64,000 nt of DNA from an uncultured Roseobacter sp. (GTDB lineage: Bacteria; Pseudomonadota; Alphaproteobacteria; Rhodobacterales; Rhodobacteraceae): NCBI RefSeq assembly GCF_947493125.1, contig NZ_CANLQB010000006.1, forward strand, positions 325,002-389,001, read 5' to 3'. Shown piece by piece: positions 43,020-53,517 of the stretch (its first letter is position 1; each line of letters opens with the position of its first letter). A model generated the notes under the pieces. The model saw only the letters and a program-made list of their open reading frames with translations, was not told the origin of the DNA and did no database searches. Made by a program: the position numbers and the translations under genes.

Positions 43020-43517
43020 TCAATTGGGCGGATAGCTTGGCGTCCGCGCACCCGCGCGCCGCCACTGCGCCGCGGTCTCCGCTGCGTCGAGCCGCTCCCG
43101 CCGGTAGGCCTGCAGATAGCGGTCCTCGCGGAACAGTCGGAACTGCGTAAAGCGCGCCTGACGCGTTCTAAACCGCTCGTCCGCTTCGGCGAGTTCTTGT
43201 CGGATACCGGGCGTAACGCCAAAGCGGCTCGCAGCCGTCACAAGCGCGCCATCAGACGCGGGGATCGCCGTTCCGCTGGACGGCCGCCCCCCCAGCGCCA
43301 CAACGGCATCCGCCATAGGGTCGTTATCGGTCAGATTGGCCTGGCCCGGCGTCGGCGCAGGCAGCGTGGTCAGATCATCAGGTGTCTGCAGGGGGGCCCT
43401 TGGCTCGATGATGAACTCATCCGGCCCGCGCGAATTCGACCGCAGGTCGCGCAGCCCCGTGTTGGCGCAGGCGCCAACGCACGCAGTGATCAGGATGAGG
43501 GCCAGGATGCGGCGCAT
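43020..43517 (-). CDS. bamF: DUF3035 lipoprotein, BamF
   Basis: 165 residues from the ATG at 43517, with GAAGGAGA upstream. The start is a lipoprotein signal with Cys at VGACANTG (about residue 17). The mature part has RGPDEFIIEPRAPLQTPDD, the DUF3035 hallmark found in BamF, an alphaproteobacterial subunit of the outer-membrane beta-barrel assembly machine. A Pro- and Arg-rich helical tail follows. It is encoded 50 bases after lspA, whose product processes lipoproteins. Confidence 0.88.
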   Translation of the reverse strand: MRRILALILITACVGACANTGLRDLRSNSRGPDEFIIEPRAPLQTPDDLTTLPAPTPGQANLTDNDPMADAVVALGGRPSSGTAIPASDGALVTAASRFGVTPGIRQELAEADERFRTRQARFTQFRLFREDRYLQAYRRERLDAAETAAQWRRAGARTPSYPPN

Positions 43518-43567
43518 GGAAGTCTCCTTCAGAACACCCCGTTGATACGCCAGCCCGGCAGGGAATG

Positions 43568-44053
43568 TCACTGGCCTTTTTTGGTCTTGTCCTTCGGATC
43601 CGGGGCGAGAAACACCAGCATAAGTGCGCCGCCGAAGATGAACACATCCGCGAGGTTGAACACAAAGGGGTTGTTGATGCCGCAACAGGACATGTTCAGG
43701 AAATCCAGAACATAGCCGTAAATCAGCCGGTCAAGCACGTTCGCCAGCGCCCCGCCGATCAAAAACCCCGCACCCACCTGCGGCCAAGGGCCAATATCAT
43801 GCCTGCGCACCCAGATGAGCACTGCGACACAGATCACCAAAGCAAGACCAATCAGCACCCAGCGGCTGGCCTCCGGCGCATCGCCGAAGAGCCCGAAGTT
43901 GATGCCCCGGTTCTCGCCATAGCGAAAATTCAGCACCGGCGGCAGCACATCCACCGCGCGAATGCGCCACAGCTCCATCTGGTGGATCACCAGATACTTG
44001 CTCAACTGGTCGATCGCGAAAGCCGCCACCGCGGCCCAGGCCAAGGCACGCAT
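43568..44053 (-). CDS. lspA: Lipoprotein signal peptidase
   Basis: 161 residues with four hydrophobic helices. The aspartate pair of the active site is in GGALANVLDRLIYGYVLDFL (near residue 113) and NPFVFNLADVFIF (near residue 139). The N-terminal AIDQLSKYLVI and RGINFGLF are also typical. It cleaves prolipoprotein signal peptides in the inner membrane. It follows purH by nine bases. Confidence 0.96.
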   Translation of the reverse strand: MRALAWAAVAAFAIDQLSKYLVIHQMELWRIRAVDVLPPVLNFRYGENRGINFGLFGDAPEASRWVLIGLALVICVAVLIWVRRHDIGPWPQVGAGFLIGGALANVLDRLIYGYVLDFLNMSCCGINNPFVFNLADVFIFGGALMLVFLAPDPKDKTKKGQ

Positions 44054-44062
44054 CAGAGCCCC

Positions 44063-45649
44063 CTAGTGCCGGAAATGGCGCATGGCCGTAAAGACCATCG
44101 CCAGCCCGGCCTCATCGGCGGCGGCAATCACCTCGTCATCGCGCATCGACCCACCGGGTTGGATCAGCGCCGTGGCCCCTGCCTCGGCGGCGGTGATCAG
44201 CCCGTCGGCAAAAGGGAAAAACGCATCCGACGCCACAACCGACCCTTGCGTCAGCGGCGTGGGCAGGCCCATCGCTTCGGCCATATCTTCGGCTTTGCGC
44301 GCAGCAATCCGCGTGCTGTCGACCCGGCTCATCTGCCCCGCGCCCACACCTACGGTAGCCCCATCCTTCACATAGATGATTGCATTGGATTTCACGTGTT
44401 TCGCCACAGTCCAGGCAAACAGCAGATCGGCCATCTCCTGCTCGGACGGCCGGCGCTTGGTCACCACCTGCAGATCCTCGACGCTGACATGGCCCACATC
44501 CTTGTCCTGCACCAGATACCCGCCCGAGACCTGCCGTACCGCCAGCCCGGCCGCGCGTGGGTCGGCAAGCCCATGGGTTGTCAGCAGCCTCAGGTTCTTC
44601 TTCTGCGCAAATACGGCGCGGGCGTCCGCATCGGCGCCGGGCGCAATCACCACTTCGGTGAAAATGCCGGTGATCTCTTGGGCCGTTTCGGCATCAAGCG
44701 GCTGGTTCAGCGCAATGATGCCCCCAAAGGCCGACGTCCGGTCGCAGTCAAAGGCCCGTGTGTAAGCGTCTTTCAACGTCGCACCCCGCGCCACACCGCA
44801 AGGGTTGGCGTGTTTGATGATCGCGCAGGCGGGGCCACCCGCCGGGTCGAACTCGCTCACCAGCTCGAACGCGGCATCGGTGTCGTTGATGTTGTTGTAG
44901 CTCAGCTCCTTGCCCTGGTGCTGCGTCGCCGTCGCCACCCCCGCACCGCCGGAACCATCCGTGTAGAAGGCGGCCTGCTGATGCGGGTTTTCGCCATAGC
45001 GCAGGCTTTGCGCCAGCGTGCCACCAAAGGTTCGGCGCCGCGGTGTCTCGTCCACCTGTGCCGCCATCCAGGTGCTGACCGCGGTGTCATAGGCCGCCGT
45101 CCGCGCGTAGGCTGTTTGCGCAAGCCGCTGGCGGAGCACATAGGATGTCTGCCCGTCCTGCGCCTCCAGTTCGGCCAATACCGCGTCATAGTCTTCTACA
45201 TCCACCACCACAGTCACAAAGCCATGGTTTTTCGCAGCCGACCGGATCATTGCCGGCCCGCCGATGTCGATGTTCTCGATCACCTCGGCGTATTCAGCGC
45301 CCTTGGCCACGGTTTCCTCAAAGGGGTAAAGGTTCACCACCACCAGATCGATAGCCCCGATCCCATGCGTCTCCATCGCCGCAACGTGATCGTCATTGTC
45401 ACGCAGCGCCAGCAGCCCCCCATGCACCACCGGGTGCAGGGTTTTCACACGGCCATCCATCATCTCCGGAAAACCGGTGACCTCGGCCACATCACGCACG
45501 TCCAGCCCCGCCGCGCGCAGCGCCTTCGCTGTTCCCCCGGTCGACAGCAATTCCACACCGCGTTCGGCCAATGCGCGCCCGAAGTCGACCAGCCCGGTCT
45601 TGTCGGAAACGGAAAGCAGCGCGCGGCGCAGCGGGGCGAGATCGGTCAT
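44063..45649 (-). CDS. purH: Bifunctional AICAR transformylase/IMP cyclohydrolase
   Basis: 528 residues. The N-terminal MGS-like IMP cyclohydrolase domain (about 1-200) begins [20 protein letters not shown] and includes [11 protein letters not shown] and [13 protein letters not shown]. The transformylase domain follows, with the catalytic Lys-His in [11 protein letters not shown] (near residue 265), [10 protein letters not shown] and a C-terminal end [19 protein letters not shown]. It performs the last two steps of de novo IMP synthesis. It is 12 bases downstream of the heparinase-like gene. Confidence 0.97.
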   Translation of the reverse strand: MTDLAPLRRALLSVSDKTGLVDFGRALAERGVELLSTGGTAKALRAAGLDVRDVAEVTGFPEMMDGRVKTLHPVVHGGLLALRDNDDHVAAMETHGIGAIDLVVVNLYPFEETVAKGAEYAEVIENIDIGGPAMIRSAAKNHGFVTVVVDVEDYDAVLAELEAQDGQTSYVLRQRLAQTAYARTAAYDTAVSTWMAAQVDETPRRRTFGGTLAQSLRYGENPHQQAAFYTDGSGGAGVATATQHQGKELSYNNINDTDAAFELVSEFDPAGGPACAIIKHANPCGVARGATLKDAYTRAFDCDRTSAFGGIIALNQPLDAETAQEITGIFTEVVIAPGADADARAVFAQKKNLRLLTTHGLADPRAAGLAVRQVSGGYLVQDKDVGHVSVEDLQVVTKRRPSEQEMADLLFAWTVAKHVKSNAIIYVKDGATVGVGAGQMSRVDSTRIAARKAEDMAEAMGLPTPLTQGSVVASDAFFPFADGLITAAEAGATALIQPGGSMRDDEVIAAADEAGLAMVFTAMRHFRH

Positions 45650-45661
45650 GGGCAGGGTCCT

Positions 45662-47413
45662 TCAGGGGTCTTCTGTCAAACTGGCCGTGTCCATGTTCAG
45701 ATCCCGCACACCCACCGCAGTTTCCTGCGCCTTGGAGATAGACCAGCGGACACGCGTGGCGTATGACATAGCCCGGCCCGAAAGCACAATCTGATTTGAC
45801 CTGCGCGGCTTCAGCCGCCCGCTTTCCAGATAGACGGAGGGCTGTATGGTCAGCGTCTGCGCGCCATCATGGCGGAAGACCCAGATCTCACCACTTTTTA
45901 GCGCCATCGAGACCGCGGCACCGCCCAGATCCAGCGTCGCATCCACCTCAGGGTGCAGATGAAAGCGAATGTCGAACGCGATGCCCTGCAGCCGCGCGGC
46001 ATCCATCGCAAGATCGAAGCGCTTCTTCTCTGCATCAGTCAAGGCGAGCAGCATGTCCTCGCCGGCCATTGCGCGGCCATCGAAGGTCATCTCCAGCGTG
46101 CGCGCATGGGTCAGCCCATGGGTCAGCGCGAAGCCGTCATGCCCGCCCTGAAAGCGCAGCCCGTCGCTCACATGGCCAATCTCGATCGGCACCTTTGTCG
46201 GCCCTTCGATAAGCTCTTCGCGTCCGGTGGCGCGTTCCTCATCGCCCAACCGCGCGCTGGAATAGCCGTCGAGCGACAGGGTGGAATGCGACGGCGTCGC
46301 CCGCCCCGCGCGGCGCCAGTCCGGCCCGAAAGACCGCCCCGAGCCGCAATTGACCACCACGGGCCGCCGCCCGGATGTCAATTCCAGCGCCAGGGTCGAG
46401 GCATGCGCATTGTAGGAGGCACGGCCCGCGGGCGGCTTGCTCGCATCGACGATGACGCTGGTGCGCCCCGCCGAGAGCCGCGCAAATCCCATCGATAACC
46501 CATCCGGCTGCCGCGTCTTGGCCCTGGCCTGCGCCAGCGCATGGTCCAGCCAGCCATCGGGCCCGCGCCCGCCACCGTGAAACCGGGCCAGGCCGCCGTC
46601 CGCATGCCGGAGGGTCCGCAAGGTGGGCGCGATGCGCTCGATGGCTTCCAGATGCTCATCGGCAGCGCTCTGCCCCGCATCCGACAGCGCCGACGCCGCC
46701 CAGGTCAGCAGCGTGAAGACATCGAGCAGCTCTTCGGGGTTGCGCGTCGGCAACCCGCCCTGCGCGTCGATCTGGCTCTGACACTCCCGCGCCAAGGCCT
46801 TAACTGCAGGCTCAGCCATGCGCTCCATGCCCTCCAGCGCGAGACTGGCATAGATCAGCCCGGTCAGCGCCTCGAACCTTGGCAACCCGCTGACCGCCCC
46901 CTGCCAGCGCCGCGCCAGAAAATGCGTCTGCTGATTGAGCGAGCGATAGAACAGGTCGCTGTCTGGCGCGTCATTGCCTTGCAGCATGAAGAGCGCGTGG
47001 TTGATCCACCGAATGAGCCGCCGTCCGGTCAGATCTGGCGTCCAACCCGGCCCGCGTCCGCGCCCGTATCGGTCGATCCAGCCCCAGACCCAGCGCTGCG
47101 CGGCCGCCCGTGCCCCGCGATCACCCACGGCTGCAAGATCGTCAAGCCAGGAAAATCCGTGGATCTCCTGCTCGAAATCCGCGTTGGGCATAGGCAGATC
47201 CCACAGATCCGCCTCCCTATGCTCCAGCAGATGTCCCGCAAACAGGAAGTTGCCCGCCACAAGCTGCCGACCGCGGGCAAAACTGCCAATCGTACGCGGT
47301 TCCGGCGACGAGACGAACCCAACGGCGCGGGCCCGCATCCGCCCCGCGTGCAAGGCATGCCAGCGGTTCAAGAAATGCGCTTTGCGGGCGGCAAAACTGC
47401 GGGTTTCGGACAT
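45662..47413 (-). CDS. Heparinase II/III family protein
   Basis: 583 residues. An alpha-helical N-terminal region (about 50-290) with FSWLDDLAAVG and DRYGRGRGPGWTPDLTGRRL is followed by the Hepar_II_III beta domain with SYNAHASTLALELTSGRRP and TPSHSTLSLDGYSS, containing the conserved His residues (near residues 345-395). No signal peptide is evident. This gene between rsmB and purH is common in Rhodobacteraceae, and its polysaccharide substrate is not known. It may act on a cell-envelope polymer. Confidence 0.87.
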   Translation of the reverse strand: MSETRSFAARKAHFLNRWHALHAGRMRARAVGFVSSPEPRTIGSFARGRQLVAGNFLFAGHLLEHREADLWDLPMPNADFEQEIHGFSWLDDLAAVGDRGARAAAQRWVWGWIDRYGRGRGPGWTPDLTGRRLIRWINHALFMLQGNDAPDSDLFYRSLNQQTHFLARRWQGAVSGLPRFEALTGLIYASLALEGMERMAEPAVKALARECQSQIDAQGGLPTRNPEELLDVFTLLTWAASALSDAGQSAADEHLEAIERIAPTLRTLRHADGGLARFHGGGRGPDGWLDHALAQARAKTRQPDGLSMGFARLSAGRTSVIVDASKPPAGRASYNAHASTLALELTSGRRPVVVNCGSGRSFGPDWRRAGRATPSHSTLSLDGYSSARLGDEERATGREELIEGPTKVPIEIGHVSDGLRFQGGHDGFALTHGLTHARTLEMTFDGRAMAGEDMLLALTDAEKKRFDLAMDAARLQGIAFDIRFHLHPEVDATLDLGGAAVSMALKSGEIWVFRHDGAQTLTIQPSVYLESGRLKPRRSNQIVLSGRAMSYATRVRWSISKAQETAVGVRDLNMDTASLTEDP

Positions 47414-47501
47414 GGGGTACCTGCCTGCTGGACGCTCTGGCGGCGTGTGGTCCGATTCTACCCCGAGTAGCGAATCAAGTCATCGACTATCTTTGCCTGT
47501 A

Positions 47502-48773
47502 TCAGCCGGATTTGCGCAGGCAGGCGATGTAGAAACCATCCATGCCCCCAAGATCGGCCCAATAGTCGGGTCTCAGCCGTAGTCCGCCCTCTTCTGACCG
47601 CCAGCTGACCTCGACACCGGGCCGCTCCAGCGCGAACACATCCACCAGCATGTCACCATGGCGCGCCAGCGCCTCCTGCACCTGCACCTCGCCCTCATCC
47701 GGCAGGAGCGAGCAGGTACAAAACACCATACGACCGCCGGGCTTCAGCAGCGACCATGCGTGGTCGATCAATTCGCTCTGCAGCCTGATGAGCGCGGCGA
47801 ACTCCGAGCCGTCCTTGGCAAAAGGCAAATCCGGGTGCCGCCGGATCGTGCCCGTGGCCGAACAGGGTGCATCCAGGAGGATGGCATCATAGGTACCCTC
47901 GTGATGCCGTGCATCCTGCACGACCAGCTCGGCCGTCAGCCCCGTGCGCGCAAGGTTCTCCGACACCCGGGCCATCCGCACCTTTGAGTCGTCCACCGCG
48001 GTGACCTCTGCCCCCGCAGCGGCGAATTGCATGGTCTTGCCGCCCGGCGCGGCGCAAAGGTCCAGAACCCGCTCGCCCTTCTGCGGGGCCAGAACCTGCA
48101 CCGGCAGCGCAGCCGCCGCATCCTGCACCCACCACTCACCAGTGCCAAACCCCGGCATGGACGAAACCTGCCCCGATTCTATCACCCGGACAGACCCGGT
48201 CGGCAACAGCACGCCGCCTGTCTTCTGCGCGACCGCCGCCGGGTCCCCCTTGGCGGTCAGATCGAGCGGCGCGCCCGCAAAATGCGCCACCTCCATTGCG
48301 CCCATGGCGTCCGCACCCCAGGCTTCCAGCAAAGGCCCGCGCAACCATTTCGGCAAGCGCGGCGCACGCAGCTTGGCCCAGGCCTCGGGACCCTCCTGCG
48401 CCACCTTGCGCAGCACGGCATTGGTCAGCCCCTTCAGATGCCTCAACCGCTTGTGCCGCGACACCAGCTGAACCATCGCGTTGACCACGCCATGGGCCGC
48501 AGCGCCCTGACACAGTTCCACCGTGCCGACCCGCAGCGCGTTGCGTACGGTCAGTGGCGGATACTTCGACAGATGCTTCTGCAACAACCGGTCTGCCCGC
48601 TCCAGTCCACGTAACGTATCCATGGCCAGGCGCTGCGCCCGGGCGCGCTCCTCGGGCGCGAGACGGTCCAGCGCACCCGCGCTCGCAAGCTCCGACATCA
48701 GCCGCCTCTCGCCCAGGATCTGGTCAAGCAGATAAACCGCGCTTCTGCGCGCGGGAACGCCGGTGTCGGACAT
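47502..48773 (-). CDS. rsmB: RsmB/NOP-family RNA cytosine-5 methyltransferase
   Basis: 423 residues. An N-terminal NusB-like domain (about 1-140) with ILGERRLMSELAS and ALRVGTVELCQGAAAHGVV is followed by the methyltransferase: LDLCAAPGGKTMQFAAAG (SAM binding, near residue 245), LLDAPCSATGTIRRHPD with one active-site Cys and VFCTCSLLPDEGEVQ with the other. These match RsmB, which makes m5C967 in 16S rRNA. It stands divergent from the small SdhAF4-like gene. Confidence 0.92.
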   Translation of the reverse strand: MSDTGVPARRSAVYLLDQILGERRLMSELASAGALDRLAPEERARAQRLAMDTLRGLERADRLLQKHLSKYPPLTVRNALRVGTVELCQGAAAHGVVNAMVQLVSRHKRLRHLKGLTNAVLRKVAQEGPEAWAKLRAPRLPKWLRGPLLEAWGADAMGAMEVAHFAGAPLDLTAKGDPAAVAQKTGGVLLPTGSVRVIESGQVSSMPGFGTGEWWVQDAAAALPVQVLAPQKGERVLDLCAAPGGKTMQFAAAGAEVTAVDDSKVRMARVSENLARTGLTAELVVQDARHHEGTYDAILLDAPCSATGTIRRHPDLPFAKDGSEFAALIRLQSELIDHAWSLLKPGGRMVFCTCSLLPDEGEVQVQEALARHGDMLVDVFALERPGVEVSWRSEEGGLRLRPDYWADLGGMDGFYIACLRKSG

Positions 48774-48856
48774 GAATGAGGCTCCGTTGGGTGCTGGCGG
48801 GTTGTCTGCGTCAATCTCCGGGGTATATCAAGCACTGAGCGACGAAAGATGCACAG

Positions 48857-49051
48857 ATGACTGACGAAACCCCGCCCGAACAGCCTGCCCGCAAGCTGCC
48901 GCCCGAAGCCCAACGCGCACTGGCTGAGGCGCAAGACCGTCGGCGCAAAGCCGAACAGCTCAACCTGCCGCCCGAACTTGGCGGGCGCGATGGGCCGGAA
49001 CCCGTCCGCTATGGCGACTGGGAAAAGAAGGGTCTTGCGATCGATTTCTGA
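48857..49051 (+). CDS. DUF1674 protein, succinate dehydrogenase assembly factor 4-like
   Basis: 64 residues. The C-terminal NLPPELGGRDGPEPVRYGDW and KKGLAIDF form the conserved DUF1674/SdhAF4 signature, where the family reads GRxGxEPTRYGDWExKGxxxDF. The N-terminal half is charged and probably flexible. Eukaryotic members help to flavinylate the SDH flavoprotein. It is monocistronic here, divergent from rsmB. Succinate dehydrogenase genes are not in the window. Confidence 0.88.
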   Translation: MTDETPPEQPARKLPPEAQRALAEAQDRRRKAEQLNLPPELGGRDGPEPVRYGDWEKKGLAIDF

Positions 49052-49122
49052 GCGCCACCTGTGCCACCCGCAAACAAGGATTGGCGCACGCGCGCAGCGC
49101 GTTCCGTGGGATCAGGAGCAGA

Positions 49123-49479
49123 CTATCTCAGCCGAAAGTCTGCAGAATCGCCCGCGCCACGGTCCGAGGTGAACCGAATGCGGTTGTCATGCGCCCGCAC
49201 CTCCTGGCAATTATATCCAAGCGGATCGCCACCCCAAAAAAGATCGCGGCAGAAATAGCCGTCCTGCCAGGTCCAGTTCCCGGTCACCGCCCAGGCCGCG
49301 CCCATGCCCGAAATCTCACCCTCACGTGATACTTCCAGCCGCACGAAGGGGCGGCGCAGCTCTTTGCCCTGGATCAGCGAGATAAACTCTTCCTGGCTGT
49401 CAACCTTGGCAAATTCAGCCGCCGCCGGGCTCGCGGCCAGCAGCGCTGCGGCAATCAGTACACTCTTCACTCGTCCCAT
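49123..49479 (-). CDS. Small exported protein of unknown function
   Basis: 118 residues with a signal peptide (VKSVLIAAALLAASPAAAEF, cut after AAA near residue 22). The mature part starts with a predicted helix (DSQEEFISLIQGKELRRPFV) and contains GNWTWQDGYFCRDLFWGG and YNCQEV, with two cysteines that could form a disulphide. Homologues are sometimes labelled dihydrodipicolinate reductase because they adjoin dapB, but there is no Rossmann motif. It follows dapB on the same strand with an 83-base gap. Function is not known to me. Confidence 0.75.
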   Translation of the reverse strand: MGRVKSVLIAAALLAASPAAAEFAKVDSQEEFISLIQGKELRRPFVRLEVSREGEISGMGAAWAVTGNWTWQDGYFCRDLFWGGDPLGYNCQEVRAHDNRIRFTSDRGAGDSADFRLR

Positions 49480-49562
49480 TGTCCAAGCTCCCGTTTGGTG
49501 CTGTGATAGAGATACGCCTCAGCCTCGGGTTTGGTTTTCTCAAACCGTGGTTAACCGGCAAA

Positions 49563-50381
49563 TTATTGCTCAGCGAGCCCCAGAACATCGCGCATATCAT
49601 AGGCGCCGGGCGTCTTTCCTCGCGTCCAGAGCGCCGCTTTCAAGGCGCCGCGCGCAAAGACCGACCGGTCCGACGCCACATGGCGCAGGGTGATGCGCTC
49701 TCCGGCGGCGGCAAACATGACATCATGCTCACCCACAATGTCGCCGCCCCGGATCGCCGTGAAGCCGATCCGGCCCCGCTCCCGCGCGCCGGTGATTCCG
49801 TCGCGCGCCCGGTCGGACACATCCGCCAGCGCAACGCCACGCCCCTCCGCCGCGGCTTCACCGAGCATCAGCGCCGTGCCCGAGGGCGCATCTACCTTCT
49901 TGTTATGATGCGCCTCGACGATCTCGATATCATAGTCATCATCAAGCGCCGCTGCGACACGCTTTGTCAGCTGCACCAGGAGATTCACCCCCAGGCTCAT
50001 GTTGCCCGCCCGGACAAGGACCGTCTGCCGCGCAGGCCCTTCGAGCTGCGCAATTTCTGCATCCGTCATGCCGGTGGTCCCGATCACATGGGCCACACCA
50101 GCCGCCGCTGCGGCCTCGGCAAAGGCAATCGTGGCCGCCGGCGCTGTGAAGTCGATTACCACATCCGCCGCCGCGAAGACCTTTGCCGCATCATCGCTCA
50201 CCACAACGCCACTCTGAACGCCGCCCATGGCCATCCCAAGATCGCGTCCGATCCAATCGTGCCCGCTGCGCTCCAAAGCACCACTCAGCACCGCGCGGTC
50301 CGAGGCGGCAATGGTCTCGACCAACATCCGACCCATCCGGCCCGACACGCCCGTCACCACGATTCTCATCTGCTCGCCCAT
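49563..50381 (-). CDS. dapB: 4-Hydroxy-tetrahydrodipicolinate reductase
   Basis: 272 residues from the ATG at 50381, which has GGGAGAG upstream; an ATG at 50369 is possible. N-terminal [16 protein letters not shown] is the NAD(P) motif, VIDFTAPAA and HVIGTTGM follow, and [16 protein letters not shown] carries the catalytic His-His and Lys (near residue 165). It reduces HTPA in lysine and diaminopimelate synthesis. It is divergent from rbfA. Confidence 0.96.
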   Translation of the reverse strand: MGEQMRIVVTGVSGRMGRMLVETIAASDRAVLSGALERSGHDWIGRDLGMAMGGVQSGVVVSDDAAKVFAAADVVIDFTAPAATIAFAEAAAAAGVAHVIGTTGMTDAEIAQLEGPARQTVLVRAGNMSLGVNLLVQLTKRVAAALDDDYDIEIVEAHHNKKVDAPSGTALMLGEAAAEGRGVALADVSDRARDGITGARERGRIGFTAIRGGDIVGEHDVMFAAAGERITLRHVASDRSVFARGALKAALWTRGKTPGAYDMRDVLGLAEQ

Positions 50382-50470
50382 GCCGCTCTCCCTCGCGCAA
50401 AACTCCGGGCCTCTGCTTATCGCGCCACCCCGCGCTTGGCAAAGCCTCTGCGACCGCTTAGATGAGGCGC

Positions 50471-50893
50471 ATGGGCAAGAACAAGTTTCACGACGGGCCG
50501 GGGCCCTCGCAACGGCAGCTCCGCGTGGGCGAACTGATCCGGCGCGCGCTGTCGGACGTGCTCGCACGCGGCGACGTGCATGACCCCGACCTCAACCGCA
50601 TGTCGATCACTGTCGGCGAGGTGCGTACCTCGCCCGATCTCAAGATCGCCACGGCCTATGTGTTGCCTCTCGGCGGGCGCGGGCAAGACGAGGTCATCGC
50701 ACTGCTGGCCCGCAACAAGGGCGAGCTGCGCCGCATCATCGGCAAGAAGCTCGCGCTGAAATTCGCACCCGACCTGCGGTTCCAGCTCGACGAGACGTTC
50801 GACCGGATGGATGAAACGCGCGAGATGCTCGGCCGCGAAGAAGTGCGCCGGGACACGCAGAATACCGACGCGGAGGAGCGCGGGGCCGAATGA
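50471..50893 (+). CDS. rbfA: 30S ribosome-binding factor A
   Basis: 140 residues from the ATG at 50471 (an in-frame ATG three codons earlier has no ribosome-binding site). The single KH-type fold shows in [40 protein letters not shown] and [18 protein letters not shown]. It assists maturation of the 16S rRNA 5' end. Its stop overlaps the start of the glycosidase-like gene, and truB lies further downstream, the common rbfA-truB order with an insertion. Confidence 0.95.
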   Translation: MGKNKFHDGPGPSQRQLRVGELIRRALSDVLARGDVHDPDLNRMSITVGEVRTSPDLKIATAYVLPLGGRGQDEVIALLARNKGELRRIIGKKLALKFAPDLRFQLDETFDRMDETREMLGREEVRRDTQNTDAEERGAE

Positions 50894-51630
50894 TCCGCAC
50901 GGCTGTCATGGCCACGGGGCTGATGCTGCTGGCGCAAACGGCAGGCGCTGTCGACTGCCGCGCCGAGCCTTTCGATGGCGTCCGATATACCATCTGCGAA
51001 GTGGACGCCGCGACGGAAACGCTAGAGCTGTTCCTCTACGGCGAGGATGGATCACCGCTTGGGCAGTTTTCCAACATCAACCGCGCACTCGCATCCGAAA
51101 ACCTGCAACTCATTTTCGCCATGAACGCCGGCATGTATCATGACGACCGCGCGCCCGTCGGGCACTATGTGCAAGACGGGCAGGAGATCATGCGCGTGAT
51201 TGAAAGCGCAGGCCCGGGCAACTTCGGGCTGCTGCCCAACGGTGTCTTTTGCCTGCGCGAGGGACGGGCCGATGTCTTCGAGACATCCGAATTTGTTGCC
51301 GCCGCTCCCGCATGCGAGGACGCTACGCAATCCGGCCCGATGCTGGTGATCGACGGCGCACTGCACCCGCGGTTTCTGGAAGACGGGACGTCGAAGTTCA
51401 TCCGCAACGGGGTCGGCACCTCAGAGGATGGACAGCGGGTGGTTTTCGCCATTTCCGACGAGCCGGTGAATTTCTACGATTTCGGGCGGCTTTTTCGCGA
51501 CCATCTCAGCCTGCCCAACGCGCTTTACTTCGATGGCAAGATCTCGCGGCTCTACGCGCCGGAACTGGGGCGCAGCGATTTCGGGTTCAGTCTCGGCCCC
51601 ATCGTCGGGGTGGTGGCGCCGTCCGACTGA
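50890..51630 (+). CDS. Exported phosphodiester glycosidase-family (DUF2233) protein
   Basis: 246 residues; ATGA overlap with rbfA. A signal peptide ([20 protein letters not shown], cut near residue 20) precedes the NAGPA-like domain: [64 protein letters not shown] and [14 protein letters not shown]. Related proteins remove GlcNAc from phosphodiesters or act on exopolysaccharide caps. Its insertion between rbfA and truB links it to no evident pathway. Confidence 0.87.
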   Translation: MIRTAVMATGLMLLAQTAGAVDCRAEPFDGVRYTICEVDAATETLELFLYGEDGSPLGQFSNINRALASENLQLIFAMNAGMYHDDRAPVGHYVQDGQEIMRVIESAGPGNFGLLPNGVFCLREGRADVFETSEFVAAAPACEDATQSGPMLVIDGALHPRFLEDGTSKFIRNGVGTSEDGQRVVFAISDEPVNFYDFGRLFRDHLSLPNALYFDGKISRLYAPELGRSDFGFSLGPIVGVVAPSD

Positions 51631-51838
51631 TCCGTCGGAGCGAACTGCCCCAGGTGTCTCGCCGAACTGAACTGCCGAACGGCGCCTGACCCTGATGCGG
51701 AGGACGACGCGCTTGTCCCCTGGGGTTGGGCCGTTGCCCTCAGCGCGGTGGTCGGATGGTGCAGATTTTCGGCACCCTGCACTGGCCGTTTGTCCCCGAA
51801 CCCGCTAGAGCGGCGGCGTCAAGACTGACGAGGACATC
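51631..51838. other. 208-base gap before truB, nothing recognised
   Basis: Short open frames cross this stretch on both strands but none resembles a protein I know. AACTGCC recurs twice near 51650-51680 (GAACTGCC at 51641 and 51669 or so). No terminator with a T-run is visible. The truB promoter may lie here. Confidence 0.3.
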
Positions 51839-52750
51839 ATGGGACGCAAACGGCAAGGCAGAGACATCTCCGGATGGCTGGTGGTGGACAAACCCGCGGG
51901 CCCGACCTCGACCGCTGTCGTGAACAAGGTCCGCTGGGCGCTGAATGCCAAGAAGGCGGGGCACGCGGGCACACTCGATCCCGACGCAACAGGCGTCCTG
52001 GCCGTGGCTCTGGGCGAGGCCACAAAGACGGTGCCTTACGTGACGGATGCGCTGAAGGCCTATGAGTTCACCGTCCGGCTGGGGCAGGCCACCAACACCG
52101 ATGACGCCGAGGGCGAAGTAATTGCCGAAAGCGACAGACGCCCGGATGAAGAGCGGATCAAAGCCGCGCTCAGCGCTTTCATTGGTGACATCGAGCAAGT
52201 TCCGCCGCAGTTCTCCGCCGTAAAGATTGACGGCGAGCGAGCCTACAAACGCGCCCGCGACGGCGAGACCATGGAAATCGCCGCGCGGCCTCTCTATGTC
52301 GACAGCCTCCTGCTCATCGACATGCCGGATCCCGACCACGTCACACTGGAGCTGACCTGCGGCAAGGGTGGCTATGTGCGCTCCATTGCGCGCGACCTCG
52401 GACAGGCGCTTGGCTGTTATGGCCATGTGCGCGAGCTGCGCCGCATCTGGTCGGGCCCTTTCGATGCCGAGGACGGCGTTAGCCTTGACCAGATCGAAGA
52501 GATGGCCCGCACACCCGCGCTGGACGATCACCTGCGCCCCGTGGAAATGGCGCTCGCCGATCTGCCGGAAGTGAAGGCGACAGCCGAGGGCGCCGCCCGC
52601 CTGCGCAATGGCAACCCCGGCATGGTCTTGGCGAGCGATGTGGACTACGGCGATGAGGCCTGGGCCTCTTATGAGGGTCAGGCACTTGCCATCGGGCGCT
52701 ACAAATCGGGTGAGTTGCACCCGACTCGCGTCCTCAATATTCGGAACTAG
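51839..52750 (+). CDS. truB: tRNA pseudouridine-55 synthase
   Basis: 303 residues. [20 protein letters not shown] and [20 protein letters not shown] include the catalytic Asp (in TLDPDA, near residue 46); [18 protein letters not shown] and [19 protein letters not shown] follow, with a C-terminal PUA-like portion. It forms pseudouridine 55 in tRNA. Length is normal. Confidence 0.96.
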   Translation: MGRKRQGRDISGWLVVDKPAGPTSTAVVNKVRWALNAKKAGHAGTLDPDATGVLAVALGEATKTVPYVTDALKAYEFTVRLGQATNTDDAEGEVIAESDRRPDEERIKAALSAFIGDIEQVPPQFSAVKIDGERAYKRARDGETMEIAARPLYVDSLLLIDMPDPDHVTLELTCGKGGYVRSIARDLGQALGCYGHVRELRRIWSGPFDAEDGVSLDQIEEMARTPALDDHLRPVEMALADLPEVKATAEGAARLRNGNPGMVLASDVDYGDEAWASYEGQALAIGRYKSGELHPTRVLNIRN

Positions 52751-52937
52751 TTGGTCCCAAATATTACAGTCCGTCGCAAACCTCGCGCGGATGTCAGCCA
52801 GAACGTCGGGTTATTACAAAGAATATTACGAAAAGTGGCTGCGCAATAAGCCCTGCGTGAGGTCTCTGCACGTGAGGCGAAACAGCCGCCATATTGCGGT
52901 CAGACGACGCACACTGATCCAACCCGGAGACACTCAC

Positions 52938-53426
52938 ATGAACCGCACGATCTTCACTGTCCTCACCGCCGGCGCCTTCGCCACCATCGCCTTCGACACC
53001 TTCGGCCAGGCGCTCAGCCCGCTCTTCGGCTACGCCAAGCTGGCCCCCGTCGGCCTGGCGGGCGCCACGCTGAAATCCGTGTTCGGCGCTGCACCCTCCG
53101 GTGCCGCCTACCTGCTGCACACGCTGACGGGCCTCATCTTCTATGTCATCGGCTATTACGCCATTGCCCGGCCAGTGCAGCGCGCCGTACTACCGCAACT
53201 CCACTGGGGTGTGACGGCGGTGGTTTACGGCATCGCCCTCTGGGCTTTCGCACTCTACGGCATGGCGCATCTGGTTGCGGGCATGAAGCCGTTCCTCGGC
53301 TTCACCGGCATCACCTGGGTGGCGCTCTGGGGCCACGTGGTCTACGCCCTGGTCGCCGCCGCCACGCTCGAACTGCGCGGCGAGGTGCTGGACCTGCCGC
53401 AGAAGCGCGCCGCCGCACTTACGTGA
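52938..53426 (+). CDS. Four-helix membrane protein of unknown function
   Basis: 162 residues. Hydrophobic segments at about 5-22, 52-72 (AAYLLHTLTGLIFYVIGYYAI), 85-110 (VTAVVYGIALWAFALYGMAHLV) and 120-145 (GITWVALWGHVVYALVAAATL) suggest four membrane helices. His residues sit inside or at the edge of several helices (LLHTL, MAHLV, GHVV). A GGAGA lies before the ATG and a strong terminator follows the gene, so it is transcribed alone. No family assignment is made. Confidence 0.75.
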   Translation: MNRTIFTVLTAGAFATIAFDTFGQALSPLFGYAKLAPVGLAGATLKSVFGAAPSGAAYLLHTLTGLIFYVIGYYAIARPVQRAVLPQLHWGVTAVVYGIALWAFALYGMAHLVAGMKPFLGFTGITWVALWGHVVYALVAAATLELRGEVLDLPQKRAAALT

Positions 53427-53449
53427 TATTCCGGACACTTATCGCCGAA

Positions 53450-53476
53450 AGGCCGCTCTCCGGGGCGGCCTTTTTC
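53450..53476 (+). terminator. Intrinsic terminator
   Basis: AGGCCGC (53450-53456) pairs with GCGGCCT (53465-53471), followed by TTTTC. It lies 24 bases after the membrane-protein stop. Confidence 0.8.
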
Positions 53477-53517
53477 TATCGCCTTGCTCCGACCGGCACC
53501 CGGTGGCATGAAGCACC

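Noticed and set aside
49123..49479. Second dihydrodipicolinate reductase
   Set aside because: It is an exported 118-residue protein without a nucleotide-binding motif; the true DapB is encoded next to it.
52751..52937. Small RNA gene between truB and the membrane-protein gene
   Set aside because: The stretch is AT-richer than its surroundings, but no terminator or stable fold with a promoter was evident; it is more simply the promoter region of the next gene.
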